64,000 bases of DNA from Klebsiella oxytoca NBRC 105695 (GCF_001598695.1 NZ_BCZK01000009.1:186001-250000); one strand, 5' to 3'. Shown: positions 55,984-64,000, counted from the stretch's first letter. Made by a program: numbers and translations. Notes: generated by a model not told the origin, from the letters alone.

Positions 55984-57696
55984 TTAGCTTAGCAAAGCGT
56001 TGAGGGTGGCTATCTCCTTACGCCACTGCGCCTGCAGCTGCGGTTTTTGATGTTTTGGTTTACGGGCCAGATCGTCGGCCAGCAGTTGCTCAAGCGACAC
56101 TAACCGTTCCAGCAGCGTATCATGGTCTTCCTCCGCTTCGCGGCGGTTCTCCGCCACGACCTCCGGGGCCGGACAACGAACGGCGGTGCGTAAAACCTCA
56201 TACACCTCTTCGGCGCTGTGCCATTCGCTCAGCCCGCGCTCGTCAATAAGCCAGAAGCGATTGCAGCTATGGTTAATGAGTTCGCGGTCGTGGCTCACCA
56301 GCAGCAGTCCGCCTGGGTAGTCGCACAACGTTCTTGCCAGCGCTGTTTTGCCGTCCATATCCAGATGGTTGGTTGGCTCATCCAGAAGCAGCAGGCTATA
56401 GTAGGCCAGAGACAGGCCGACAAATAGCAGACGCGAACGCTCGCCGCCGCTTAAGGTGGCGACCTTTTGCCCGTGACGAGCCCAGCTAAATCCGGCTGAG
56501 ATCAGCGCCCGCTTGCGCGCGTCCGCCGCCGGCTCAAAAGGTTCCAGCGCGTCGAGAAGCGTGTCGTCATCCGCAAGCTGATGCAGGGTCTGATCGTAAT
56601 AACCCGGTTTCAGCCGCGGGTGCAGGCGTAAGCCGTCCTCCGCTGATTCCTGCTGCATATGTCGCCACAGTAGACGCAGCAGGGAGGATTTCCCGCCGCC
56701 GTTACGGCCCATTACCGCGACCCGATCGCCGCTTTTCAGACGAGCCAGACCCGCAGTAAACAGGACCGGCAGACCCGGCGCGGGCGGGACGGGAAGCTGG
56801 TCCATCTCCAGCAGCCTGTCTGCCCGCAGCATGTCGCCGCGCAGCGTTAGCCGCCAGGGTGTTCCGGCGGTGAGATCGGTTTGGCTCTCCTTCAGGCGCT
56901 GAACCTGCTTTTCCATCTGCTTAGCTTTACGCGAGAGATCTTCGTTGTCATAGGTGCGCCCCCAGATAGCCAGTCGTTTGGCGCTGGCGGCGACCCGATC
57001 AATCTCTTTTTGCTCGGCTTTATGGCGCAGCGCATCGCTGGCATCTCGCTCATCCAGCGCCTGACGGGCAGCGCTGCAGGGAAGGGAGAAGGCATGCAGG
57101 GTTTTGTCGCGCAGGATCCAACTCGCATTAGTTACAGCATCCAGTAAGATGTTGTCATGAGACACCAGAACGAAACTCCCCTGCCAGGTTTGCAAGAAGC
57201 TTTCCAGCCACAGGAGGGTCGGCAGGTCGAGGTGGTTTCCCGGTTCGTCCAACAGCAGGAGATCCGGTTGCTGAATCAGCGCCCTGGCAAGCAGCAGCCG
57301 GGTATGCTGACCGCCGCTCAGGGTTGACGCCCGCTGCCGGGCTTCATCGGACGTAAAGCCCATCTCCGCCAGCAGCCGTTCCGCTTGCCAGCGCTGGTTC
57401 TCTCGCTCAAGGGCGGGAAGTTTTTCCAGGACCACCTGTAGCAGAGGTTGCGCTAACAGCGTATCGGGTAGATGCTGTTCCACCCGCGCCGTCAGGCAGT
57501 GGCTGGCCAGCGCCACGCTGCCCCCATTCGGAATCATCGTGCCGTCCAGCACTCTAAGCAGGGTACTTTTTCCGCAGCCGTTATAGCCAATCAGGCCAAT
57601 GCGGTCGCCTTTTTTGAGGGTAAAGGAGAGGTTTGTGAACAGCGGGCCAAACGCCGTATCAACATGGAGAGATTGTGCAGTTAGTAATGTACTCAT
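55984..57696 (-). CDS. ABC-F family ATPase (ribosome-associated type)
   Basis: A 570-residue soluble protein with two ABC domains and no membrane segments. Domain 1: GYNGCGKST (37-45), LSGGQHTR, LLLLDEPGNHLD (G in place of the usual T). Domain 2: GRNGGGKSS, LSGGERSR, LLLLDEPTNHLD. They are joined by a charged linker ('SRKAKQMEKQVQRLKESQ') of the type that reaches the ribosomal P/A site in ABC-F factors. A C-terminal coiled-coil-like tail follows. It is distinct from E. coli Uup, EttA, YheS and YbiT as I recall them. A leader ORF upstream suggests antibiotic- or translation-responsive control. Confidence 0.88.
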   Translation of the reverse strand: MSTLLTAQSLHVDTAFGPLFTNLSFTLKKGDRIGLIGYNGCGKSTLLRVLDGTMIPNGGSVALASHCLTARVEQHLPDTLLAQPLLQVVLEKLPALERENQRWQAERLLAEMGFTSDEARQRASTLSGGQHTRLLLARALIQQPDLLLLDEPGNHLDLPTLLWLESFLQTWQGSFVLVSHDNILLDAVTNASWILRDKTLHAFSLPCSAARQALDERDASDALRHKAEQKEIDRVAASAKRLAIWGRTYDNEDLSRKAKQMEKQVQRLKESQTDLTAGTPWRLTLRGDMLRADRLLEMDQLPVPPAPGLPVLFTAGLARLKSGDRVAVMGRNGGGKSSLLRLLWRHMQQESAEDGLRLHPRLKPGYYDQTLHQLADDDTLLDALEPFEPAADARKRALISAGFSWARHGQKVATLSGGERSRLLFVGLSLAYYSLLLLDEPTNHLDMDGKTALARTLCDYPGGLLLVSHDRELINHSCNRFWLIDERGLSEWHSAEEVYEVLRTAVRCPAPEVVAENRREAEEDHDTLLERLVSLEQLLADDLARKPKHQKPQLQAQWRKEIATLNALLS

Positions 57697-57811
57697 GGTG
57701 AACTTACTCAAGAGTTACAGGCATGTTTATGCCTCGTCAAACATCGCTGACGATAACCCGGTAAGCCCGAGGGAAGGGATTCAGTCTTTGGTTTCTTCGC
57801 TCAAGCTGAAG

Positions 57812-57892
57812 TTATCGCAGCACGATACCGATAACGCTTGAGCAGGTGCGATCGCCAAATGCACGTGAAAAAAACATTTCACGGTACGACAT
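57812..57892 (-). CDS. Leader peptide ORF upstream of the ABC-F gene
   Basis: An ATG at 57892 preceded by an ideal AGGAGG with 5-base spacing opens a 26-codon frame (begins MSYREMFF, ends GIVLR) with TAA at 57812-57814. The ABC-F start lies 115 bases downstream. The last third of the frame is inside a nested hairpin (57799-57806 with 57836-57843; 57811-57817 with 57829-57835). Short leader ORFs with strong sites and overlapping stems are typical of attenuators of ribosome-protection and methyltransferase genes. No similarity to a named leader is recognised. Confidence 0.6.
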   Translation of the reverse strand: MSYREMFFSRAFGDRTCSSVIGIVLR

Positions 57893-58362
57893 GGGATCCT
57901 CCTTTTTTTATTCAGTAAGTTGATAGGTGCAGGCAGTGTAATGGGTGAAATCCGTTTTGGCTAGCGATCCGTTTACGCCGGGCACGCTTTTGCCACTAAC
58001 ATCCTGGGCGCTTGAACCCTATCAGGCTTAGCAGCGCTGCTTTGGCGCAACGCAAAAGCGATAACGCAGAAGAATTATTCATGAAATCAATATAACTTAC
58101 GTAATCTCGCTCATTTCATAATCGATTCGACAGAAAAGAAGAATATTTCCGCTACCAATTGATATATATCATTATTTTTCTGCAAACTGTAATGGTTCAA
58201 AATCAATTATTTGTCATACTTATAGCTATTTATGCTTCAGATAAAATGATTATCGGTTTTATATACTTTAAAAACCGGGCTCACTGTTTTCATGCTGCTA
58301 AATAAATCTGTTTGCTTAGATTTTGATCATCAATAGCTAACGTTGAATAAGCCACGGCATGT

Positions 58363-58379
58363 GGTTTAATATTTGTTTC
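58363..58379 (+). promoter_or_regulatory. PhoP-box-like direct repeat
   Basis: GGTTTA-N5-TGTTTC matches the PhoP box (T/G)GTTTA-N5-(T/G)GTTTA at 11 of 12 positions. Possible -10 elements are TATAAG at 58385-58390 and GATAAT at 58399-58404. The downstream gene is a PhoP-like regulator. Confidence 0.5.
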
Positions 58380-58389
58380 GTCTGTATAA

Positions 58390-58579
58390 GCCTGGCGAGA
58401 TAATCTGACAGCAGGACTGATTATCCTCAATAAACGTTAGCCAGGCCGTTTCCTGAGATAACTATATCAATTGTCTGGTGCTTTATATCCTTATAAAGCG
58501 CTTTGGATTTTTATTCGCCGTGAGCCGGGTTTATGAAAAATTTAATTATCACCGCTAAAAACTATTTATTAGCGTTTTT
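58390..58579 (+). ncRNA. Candidate structured RNA or regulated leader
   Basis: This region follows the PhoP-box-like repeat. GCCTGGC (58390-58396) pairs with GCCAGGC (58440-58446), enclosing GATAATC/GATTATC (58399-58405/58419-58425). A perfect GCTTTATA-TCCT-TATAAAGC hairpin follows (58480-58499). CGCTAA/TTAGCG (58553-58558/58569-58574) followed by TTTTT then resembles an intrinsic terminator. A transcript of about 170-190 bases is possible, either a small RNA or an attenuated 5' leader of the regulator gene at 58680. No expression evidence is available. Confidence 0.35.
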
Positions 58580-58679
58580 AATGCCGCATGCTACTTAACG
58601 TACAGCAACAGCCGCACAATATAGTTATTAAAAAATAAAAAGGTCACGCCTGTTAATTACTATCGAAATAGGGGGGGAG

Positions 58680-59354
58680 ATGCGCATACTTGTCTTTGCG
58701 GATAAGGCTCTGCTGCGTCATCATTTGAAAGTACAGCTAACGCAGCAAGGGCATATCGTCGATGATGCACAAAACGTCAAGGAAGCGAATTACTATATCG
58801 TAGAGTATCCGCCTGACATCGCAATTATTGATCTGGACGCGACAAGTGAAGCGGGTCTGGCTCTGATCCGCGACTGGCGCGGCCAGGGGGTTTCTGTACC
58901 GATATTGGTTATGAGCGCAGGCGAGTGCTGGCAGGATTGCGTTAACGCCCTCAACGCCGGTGCGGACAACCACATCCGTAAGCCATTTCATATTGATATT
59001 ATGGTTGCGCGTATCAATGCGCTTTTTCGCCGCAACTATGGATTGTCATCAGAATTAATCTCAATACCGCCATTTCTGCTAAATCTTTCGCGTCGGGAAT
59101 TGTCGGTAAATGGTGTTACGTTAAATCTGACCGCTTTTGAATATATTATTATGGAAACATTAATCCGCAACTGCGGTAAAGTTACCAGCAAGGATGATCT
59201 TATGCGCCAGCTGTATGCAGAAGGAGAGCTATATTGCAGCAGTTCACTAATGGTCCTTATTGGGCGGATACGTAAAAAGATTCGGGCGTGTTATTCATCT
59301 GAGTCCATCGTGACGATTCGCCGGCAGGGCTATAGATTTGATATCAAAAAATAG
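58680..59354 (+). CDS. PhoP-like orphan OmpR-family response regulator
   Basis: A 224-residue protein aligning end to end with E. coli PhoP, for example 'ALLRHHLKVQL', 'DIAIIDLD', 'KPFHIDIMVARINALFRRN', 'LTAFEYIIMETLIRNCGKV', 'RQGYRF'. The phospho-acceptor D51, D8, S79 (T in PhoP) and K101 are present. The PhoP acidic-pocket residue E7 is alanine, and the conserved LGLPDEDG after D51 has become LDATSEAG. No histidine kinase gene is adjacent, and no PhoQ follows as it does in true phoPQ. It starts at 58680 after GGGGGGGAG. It is probably a divergent PhoP paralogue; phosphorylation competence is uncertain. Confidence 0.85.
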   Translation: MRILVFADKALLRHHLKVQLTQQGHIVDDAQNVKEANYYIVEYPPDIAIIDLDATSEAGLALIRDWRGQGVSVPILVMSAGECWQDCVNALNAGADNHIRKPFHIDIMVARINALFRRNYGLSSELISIPPFLLNLSRRELSVNGVTLNLTAFEYIIMETLIRNCGKVTSKDDLMRQLYAEGELYCSSSLMVLIGRIRKKIRACYSSESIVTIRRQGYRFDIKK

Positions 59355-59415
59355 CGAACCAGAGAATTATTTCCCAGGTAACCAGGAGCATTAACGCTCC
59401 CGGTTACGCTAGTGG

Positions 59416-61113
59416 TTATATTGACGTCCGGCGATAGTTGCGATATTCCGGCTGCCAGAAGTTATCGGCGATCGCCTGCAGCAGCGCTTCGGCGGAGGTT
59501 TTCACCGCCACGCCTTGCTCCTGGGCAATTTTACCCACCGCAAAAGCGATAGCGCGCGAAACGCTCTGGATATCTTTCAGTTCCGGCAGAACCGGACCTT
59601 CACCGTTATTCACCAGCGGCGAATGTTTCGCCAGCGTTTCGCTGGCGGCCATCAGCATCTCATCGGTCACGCGCGAAGCGCCTGAAGCGATAACCCCAAG
59701 GCCGATCCCCGGGAAGATATAGGAGTTGTTACACTGGGCGATGACGTACTGCTTGCCTTTGAGCGTTACCGGAGCGAACGGACTGCCGGTAGCGACCAGC
59801 GCTTCTCCGTTGGTCCAAGTGAGGATATTTTGCGGTGTGGCTTCCACCCTTGAGGTCGGGTTTGACAGCGGCATCACGATTGGTCGTGGGCAATGCTTAT
59901 GCATCTCGCGGATAATCTCTTCGGTGAACAGCCCAGGCTGCCCGGAGACGCCGATCAGGATATCCGGTTTTACATTTCGCACCACGTCAAGCAGCGACAG
60001 CACGTCACTGGTGGTGTCCCACTCTTGCAGGTGTTCGCGTTTCTGCACCAGTTTGCTCTGGAACGGCAGAAGATTTGGCATCGCATCCGTGAGCAGACCG
60101 AAACGGTCAACCATAAATACGCGTTTGCGGGCTTCTTCTTCGCTTAACCCTTCGCGCTGGATCTGGGCGACGATCTGCTCCGCGATACCGCAGCCTGCGG
60201 AACCGGCGCCGAGGAAGACAATTTTCTGCTCGCTCAGCTGACTGCCCGCGCCGCGGCTGGCGGCAATCAGCGTACCGACGGTGACCGAGGCGGTGCCCTG
60301 GATATCATCGTTGAAGGAGCAGATTTCGTGGCGATAGCGGTTAAGCAGCGGCATAGCGTTTTTCTGCGCGAAGTCTTCGAACTGCAGCAGCACATCCGGC
60401 CAGCGGGCTTTAATCGCCTGAATAACATCGTCAACAAACTGGTAATACTCATCGTCGGTAATACGCGGGTGGCGCCAGCCCATGTATAACGGATCGTCGA
60501 GCAGTTGCTGATTATTGGTGCCCACGTCAAGAACGACCGGCAGGGTGTAGGCCGGGCTGATCCCCCCGCAGGTGGTATACAGCGACAGTTTGCCGATAGG
60601 AATGCCCATTCCGCCGATGCCCTGGTCGCCGAGGCCGAGAATACGTTCGCCATCGGTCATCACGATAACCTTAACGTTATGGTTCGGTACGTTTTGCAGA
60701 ATATCGTCGAGATTATTGCGGTTCTGGTAAGAGATAAACACGCCGCGGGCGCGACGATAGATCTCAGAGAAGCGTTCACAGGCGGCGCCGACGGTCGGGG
60801 TATAGATGACCGGCATCATTTCATCGAGGTGGTTGCCGACCAGACGGTAGAACAGGGTTTCGTTGGTATCCTGAATGTTGCGCAGGTAAATGTGCTTGTC
60901 GATCTCGGTTTTAAATCCCTGGTATTGGATCCACGCGCGTTCGGCCTGCTCTTCGATGGTTTCGACCACTTCCGGCAGCAGGCCCAGCAGATTAAAGCTG
61001 CTGCGCTCTTCCATGCTGAAGGCGCTGCCCTTATTGAGCAGCGGAAATTCAAGCAGCACGGGGCCGGCGTAAGGGATGTAAAGAGAGCGGTTTTTCTTAT
61101 GAGTGAATTGCAT
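59416..61113 (-). CDS. maeA: NAD-dependent malic enzyme
   Basis: A 565-residue oxidative malate decarboxylase (malate + NAD to pyruvate + CO2), the same length as E. coli MaeA (SfcA). The active-site tyrosine is in '[14 protein letters not shown]', the metal-binding acids are in '[19 protein letters not shown]' and '[12 protein letters not shown]', and the nucleotide fold is '[16 protein letters not shown]'. '[15 protein letters not shown]' and '[16 protein letters not shown]' complete the signature. The ATG follows AAGGAGTTAGTGCG. It is adjacent to sra as in K-12. Confidence 0.96.
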   Translation of the reverse strand: MQFTHKKNRSLYIPYAGPVLLEFPLLNKGSAFSMEERSSFNLLGLLPEVVETIEEQAERAWIQYQGFKTEIDKHIYLRNIQDTNETLFYRLVGNHLDEMMPVIYTPTVGAACERFSEIYRRARGVFISYQNRNNLDDILQNVPNHNVKVIVMTDGERILGLGDQGIGGMGIPIGKLSLYTTCGGISPAYTLPVVLDVGTNNQQLLDDPLYMGWRHPRITDDEYYQFVDDVIQAIKARWPDVLLQFEDFAQKNAMPLLNRYRHEICSFNDDIQGTASVTVGTLIAASRGAGSQLSEQKIVFLGAGSAGCGIAEQIVAQIQREGLSEEEARKRVFMVDRFGLLTDAMPNLLPFQSKLVQKREHLQEWDTTSDVLSLLDVVRNVKPDILIGVSGQPGLFTEEIIREMHKHCPRPIVMPLSNPTSRVEATPQNILTWTNGEALVATGSPFAPVTLKGKQYVIAQCNNSYIFPGIGLGVIASGASRVTDEMLMAASETLAKHSPLVNNGEGPVLPELKDIQSVSRAIAFAVGKIAQEQGVAVKTSAEALLQAIADNFWQPEYRNYRRTSI

Positions 61114-61241
61114 CGCACTAACTCCTTGATAATCGCTTCAGCCCGGGCGCGGCGACAGGCGGGGGGCTGGCAGGGAATGGCAGCGGGCAGAGTATAAAGC
61201 AGAAGACATCAAAGGAGGGTAAACATGAGGGGGATAGTCTT

Positions 61242-61277
61242 AAAAAAACACCATCCTGGAGAAAGGACGGTGTTTTT
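61242..61277 (-). terminator. Intrinsic terminator of sra
   Basis: AACACC.TCCT (from 61247) pairs with AGGA.GGTGTT (61264-61273), with A- and T-runs outside. On the minus strand it is a stem followed by TTTTTTT, 21 bases after the sra stop. Confidence 0.85.
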
Positions 61278-61297
61278 ATCATCACTTAGCTGAAAGA

Positions 61298-61438
61298 TTA
61301 GCCACCGCGGCGCTTGCGGCCGGTGGCGCGAACATGGTTAACCGTGGTTTCCGCATCGCCTTCCAGCAGGACCTTTTTCTGCTGAGAAAGTTTGTAGTTC
61401 AGACCAAGAAGATGACGTGCCTGTTGGTTCGATTTCAT
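61298..61438 (-). CDS. sra: Stationary-phase-induced ribosome-associated protein
   Basis: A 46-residue basic protein (starts [18 protein letters not shown], ends TGRKRRGG) matching E. coli Sra (RpsV, 45 residues), which associates with the 30S subunit in stationary phase. The ATG at 61438 follows AAAGGAGTAAGA. It is short and easily missed by gene finders. In K-12 bdm and osmC lie beyond it; neither is present here. Confidence 0.92.
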   Translation of the reverse strand: MKSNQQARHLLGLNYKLSQQKKVLLEGDAETTVNHVRATGRKRRGG

Positions 61439-61634
61439 TCTTACTCCTTTATCCTGTGTCAGTTTCAAGGACAAGCCCGACGACTGTCGGACGAAATTTA
61501 ACCCTCAATACGCCGCTTATTTTTCACGCGGCGATCATTAGCGTGGCCCATTTTGCCGGGATTAGCAACATTGAGACGGCACAATCAGCCTCATTTTCAG
61601 AGTGGTCCGGGGTCACTCTGCTTCTGCGGATCGT

Positions 61635-61662
61635 GCCCGGTAAGGCGTTCGCCTTTCCGGGC
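61635..61662. repeat. REP-like hairpin
   Basis: GCCCGG-T-AAGGCG/GCCTT-T-CCGGGC is a near-perfect inverted repeat. It lies in the 303-base gap between sra and the MBL-fold gene, which otherwise holds the sra promoter region and no gene I can support. Confidence 0.65.
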
Positions 61663-61741
61663 CGACGGGCGGGTGGCGGGCTTACCCCCTGGATATAGCA
61701 TTAACCTTCACCAGGCAGAAATCCCCGCGTAATACCCAGAC

Positions 61742-62593
61742 TTACCACTTCATTTCGCCGGTATTCACTTTGGCGCTCAGCTCCAGCGAACTCTCTTCCG
61801 CGAGCCCCGGCCAGCGCTGTTTCATCGCCTTAATGACGCCAGCGGAATCTTTATGCTCTTTGAGCGCCTGCTCAAACTGGGTCAAATAATCGCGAGTAAA
61901 AGTAATCGCCCGGTCACCGGCTGGCGGCGTGCCGAGATAATGGCCGGGGATCACCTGCTGCGGATGCAACGCGGCCATCTCGTCGAGCGTATTTATCCAC
62001 TGCTGACGGCTTTCGACGCTCTGAGTGTCCGCCGTCCAGACGTGCATACCCCACGCCACGCCGGTACCGCCAAGAATGGCTTTATTCGCCGGGATCCACA
62101 CATAGGCGGCATAATTTTGCGGCTGGCGGATCTCAACCTTTTCGCCGTCGATAGTGAAGGTATTAGCCGTCAGCTCCTGCGGGACATAAACCTGGGTCGG
62201 CGCGCCGTCCTTCATCTGCGGGCCCCAGTACGCCAGTTTGGCCTGTTTGGTGGCGTTAATGTGTTTAACCACTTCTGCGGTTGCCACCACTTTGGCTTCC
62301 GGGAACGCTTTGACCAGCGGCTGCAGGCCAAAATAGAAATCCGGATCGCCGGAAGTAATCACGATGCGGGTCAGTTTTTTACCGCTTTTCTGAATCATTT
62401 CAACCAGCTTCTCGCCATCCTTCACGCTGAACTGAGCGTCAAACAACACCGCTTCATGCGGGCCGGAGGCGAGGGTGGAGTTAACCGCGAAAATACCGTT
62501 CTCCTGCGGGTTATAGGTTTGCAACGTTAATGGGGCTGCCAGAACTGAAGCGCTGAACAGCGTAGTGGCGATGGCAAGGGCAGATAATTTCAT
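61742..62593 (-). CDS. Metallo-beta-lactamase-fold protein with degenerate metal site
   Basis: A 283-residue MBL-fold protein with signal peptide (MKLSALAIATTLFSASVLA), so periplasmic. The strand leading to the metal loop reads 'LTRIVITSGDPDFYFGLQP', where active enzymes have THxHxDHxxG. Both leading histidines and the final one are replaced (S, D, F); only the aspartate remains. Later conserved positions survive ('ILGGTGVAWGMHVW', 'VIPGHYLG'). Family members resembling it are annotated as Vmh-type in Klebsiella as I recall. It may lack hydrolase activity or use a different metal set. It is divergent from a LysR regulator. Confidence 0.82.
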   Translation of the reverse strand: MKLSALAIATTLFSASVLAAPLTLQTYNPQENGIFAVNSTLASGPHEAVLFDAQFSVKDGEKLVEMIQKSGKKLTRIVITSGDPDFYFGLQPLVKAFPEAKVVATAEVVKHINATKQAKLAYWGPQMKDGAPTQVYVPQELTANTFTIDGEKVEIRQPQNYAAYVWIPANKAILGGTGVAWGMHVWTADTQSVESRQQWINTLDEMAALHPQQVIPGHYLGTPPAGDRAITFTRDYLTQFEQALKEHKDSAGVIKAMKQRWPGLAEESSLELSAKVNTGEMKW

Positions 62594-62706
62594 GTTCGTT
62601 TCTCTTCGTCAGGTGAATAAGCGCTATTTTACGGATTTCCTGATTTGCGAAAATTCCTGAAAAAAGAGATGCTGAGTTTCATAAAACGTGCAGATGGAAT
62701 CAAGTT

Positions 62707-63609
62707 ATGGATCGAGTCATTGCCGCGCAGGTCTATATGCGTATTTGTGAGCTGGGAAGCTTAAGCGCCGCCGCGCGGGCGCTGGGGATGTCGCGGCCGA
62801 TGGTGAGCCGCTATCTGGAACAGATGGAGCAGTGGGCTGGCACCCGACTGGTTCATCGCTCTACCCGTAAGCTGACGCTCACGGCTGCGGGGGAAAAGGT
62901 ACTGCAAAAAACGCGCACCCTGACGCAGCTGTCGGATGAGATCGCCGGGCAGAGTGAACGAGCGATCCCCAGCGGAACGCTGCGCGTAGCCTGCGCTCAT
63001 TTTACCGCGATGCAGCTGATTTCTCCGCTTTTGCCCGATTTTCTCGCCCGCTATCCGCACCTGCGTCTTGAGCTGGATATCAACAATCATCCGGTAAGCC
63101 TGATAGGCGAAAGGATCGACGTGGCGATTCGGATCACCGACAATCCGGAGCCGGGAGCTATCGCCCGCCGTCTCGGCGTTTGCCGTTCGGTGCTGTGCGC
63201 GTCGCCGCGCTGGCTACAGCAGAATGGGCCGCTGCATACGCCGGACGATCTCACTCGCCACAACTGCCTGCATTACAGCCATTTTGCCAGTCAGACCTGG
63301 CAGTTTAGCGACCCCAGCGGCGAAAGCGTGACGGTGGCGGTTTCCGGCAACCTCAGCGCCGGGATCTCCTCGCTGTTGATGGAGGCGGCGGTAGCCGGCT
63401 GCGGCATCGCAATGCTGCCGGAGCTGGAGGCGCAGCGGGCGCTCAACAGCGGGGCGCTGAAACAGGTTTTACCGACCTGGCGGCCAAAAGCCTTAAACGT
63501 GTATGGGATTTATCTCTCGCGGGACTACCAGCCGAGCGCGCTGCCGCTGTTTCTTGAAGAGATTCAGCAAAAACTGGCGCAACCTAACGATATAAAAGGA
63601 CCCTTGTGA
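62707..63609 (+). CDS. LysR-family transcriptional regulator
   Basis: A 300-residue LysR regulator with N-terminal winged helix 'GSLSAAARALGMSRPMVSRYLEQMEQWAGTRLVHRSTRKLTLTAAG' (residues about 17-62) and a two-lobed effector domain ('GTLRVACAHFTAMQLISPLLPDFLARYPHLRLEL', 'GCGIAMLPELEAQRAL'). It is divergent from the MBL-fold gene across 113 bases and therefore a candidate regulator of it. Its stop overlaps the next GNAT gene start (TGATG). Confidence 0.9.
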   Translation: MDRVIAAQVYMRICELGSLSAAARALGMSRPMVSRYLEQMEQWAGTRLVHRSTRKLTLTAAGEKVLQKTRTLTQLSDEIAGQSERAIPSGTLRVACAHFTAMQLISPLLPDFLARYPHLRLELDINNHPVSLIGERIDVAIRITDNPEPGAIARRLGVCRSVLCASPRWLQQNGPLHTPDDLTRHNCLHYSHFASQTWQFSDPSGESVTVAVSGNLSAGISSLLMEAAVAGCGIAMLPELEAQRALNSGALKQVLPTWRPKALNVYGIYLSRDYQPSALPLFLEEIQQKLAQPNDIKGPL

Positions 63610-64000
63610 TGATTGTTATTCGCCCAATGCGCGATGAAGAGTACGCCGCGTACCTGAACTATTTTATTGCCGATTATGCGGCGGAGATCGCGACCAATTA
63701 CGCGCTTTCTCCGGAGGCGGCATTGGCCCAGGCGCAGCGCGAAATTGCCGAGGATCTGCCCGATGGCGTCAATACTCACGGCCAGGCTTTACGCTGCTTA
63801 TTCGATGAAATTGACGGTACAGAAAAGCGGGTTGGCTATCTCTGGTATAAGCCTGACGCAGAAATACGCTCCGCCTTTATCTGTGATTTTTATATTTTTC
63901 CGTCCTTGCAGGGGCAGGGATTGGGTAAACAAGCGATGGCGGCTTTTGAGCATGAATTAAAAAACCAGGGTATCCGCCAAATAAAACTGCGCGTCGCCGG
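63609..64000 (+). CDS. GNAT-family N-acetyltransferase, 5' part
   Basis: An ATG at 63609 within the LysR stop (TGATG) opens a frame that runs off the window after about 130 residues. The start 'MIVIRPMRDEEYAAYLNYFIADYAAEIA' and the acetyl-CoA motif 'DFYIFPSLQGQGLGKQAMAAFEHELKNQG' identify a GNAT acetyltransferase. It is translationally coupled to the LysR gene. Substrate unknown; the C-terminus is not seen. Confidence 0.85.
   Translation, partial: MIVIRPMRDEEYAAYLNYFIADYAAEIATNYALSPEAALAQAQREIAEDLPDGVNTHGQALRCLFDEIDGTEKRVGYLWYKPDAEIRSAFICDFYIFPSLQGQGLGKQAMAAFEHELKNQGIRQIKLRVA

Larger units (their letters stand above)
57893..58679. other. AT-rich intergenic region
   Basis: Nearly 800 bases without a conventional gene, strongly AT-rich from about 58070 on, unlike the GC-rich surroundings. 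It holds the ABC-F leader's ribosome binding site, a PhoP-box-like repeat (58363-58379), nested inverted repeats (58390-58446), a perfect 8-bp hairpin (58480-58499) and a terminator-like hairpin (58553-58579). A 21-codon frame at 58533-58598 (begins MKNLIITAK) lacks a convincing ribosome binding site. Confidence 0.7.

Noticed and set aside
57599-57841. 80-codon plus-strand open frame at the ABC-F start
   Set aside because: No ribosome binding site; it overlaps the ABC-F 5' end and the opposite-strand leader ORF, which has a far stronger start signal.
61224-61292. 22-codon plus-strand frame after GGAGGG near sra
   Set aside because: It runs through the sra terminator hairpin and shows no resemblance to a known peptide.

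Overview
The window is enterobacterial chromosome, most likely Klebsiella or a close relative such as Raoultella. It is GC-rich and densely coded. Many genes are close to E. coli K-12 genes in the same relative order as the K-12 32-33.5 min region: yncG, pptA, yddH, nhoA, narVWYZ-narU, yddG, fdnGHI, adhP, maeA, sra. Klebsiella-type accessory blocks are inserted between these, including smvAR, cat/ben, and an ABC/luciferase-like-monooxygenase cluster. I see no rRNA, tRNA, insertion sequence, prophage or CRISPR array. The genus call is inference from gene content recalled from memory, not from a search.

Layout. 1-3.1 kb: the end of a GNAT acetyltransferase gene and a polar amino-acid-type ABC transporter. 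3.1-7.2 kb: an L-talarate/galactarate dehydratase and its MFS transporter, divergent from a LacI-family regulator, with several palindromes between them. 7.3-8.2 kb: yncG and pptA. 8.4-14.1 kb: a putative rhamnoside-utilisation operon (porin, GPH symporter, GH78-like hydrolase) divergent from an AraC regulator. 14.3-19.6 kb: yddH, an Fe(III)-type ABC operon with a possible leader ORF and a REP cluster inside it, and nhoA. 19.7-27.9 kb: the second nitrate reductase narZYWV with narU. 28-30.3 kb: the SmvR/SmvA efflux pair. 30.3-37.5 kb: an IclR regulator divergent from catBCA-benABCD, which takes benzoate through catechol to beta-ketoadipate enol-lactone. 37.5-43.2 kb: yddG and formate dehydrogenase-N, with an in-frame selenocysteine UGA and a conserved FNR/NarL promoter layout. 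Formate dehydrogenase-N and nitrate reductase form the formate-nitrate respiratory chain, so both halves of that chain lie in this window. 43.6-45.5 kb: two small unknown membrane proteins and araJ. 45.5-52.6 kb: a six-gene transporter/flavin monooxygenase/AhpD-like operon of unknown substrate. 52.9-57.7 kb: adhP, an apparently exported inorganic pyrophosphatase, a MarR-GNAT fusion and an ABC-F ATPase. 57.7-59.4 kb: an AT-rich stretch and a PhoP-like orphan response regulator. 59.4-64 kb: maeA, sra, a degenerate metallo-beta-lactamase-fold protein, a LysR regulator and the start of another GNAT gene.

The least expected signals cluster at 57.7-59.4 kb. First, a 26-codon leader ORF with an ideal ribosome binding site precedes the ABC-F gene and overlaps mutually exclusive RNA pairings, as in translation-attenuated ribosome-protection genes. 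Second, a PhoP-box-like direct repeat lies upstream of a structured RNA segment that ends in a terminator-like hairpin. Third, the downstream gene is a PhoP paralogue lacking one acidic-pocket residue. Also worth attention are the substrate-unknown monooxygenase/ABC operon, the leader ORF of the Fe-type ABC operon, the secreted family I pyrophosphatase and the metal-ligand-less MBL protein.
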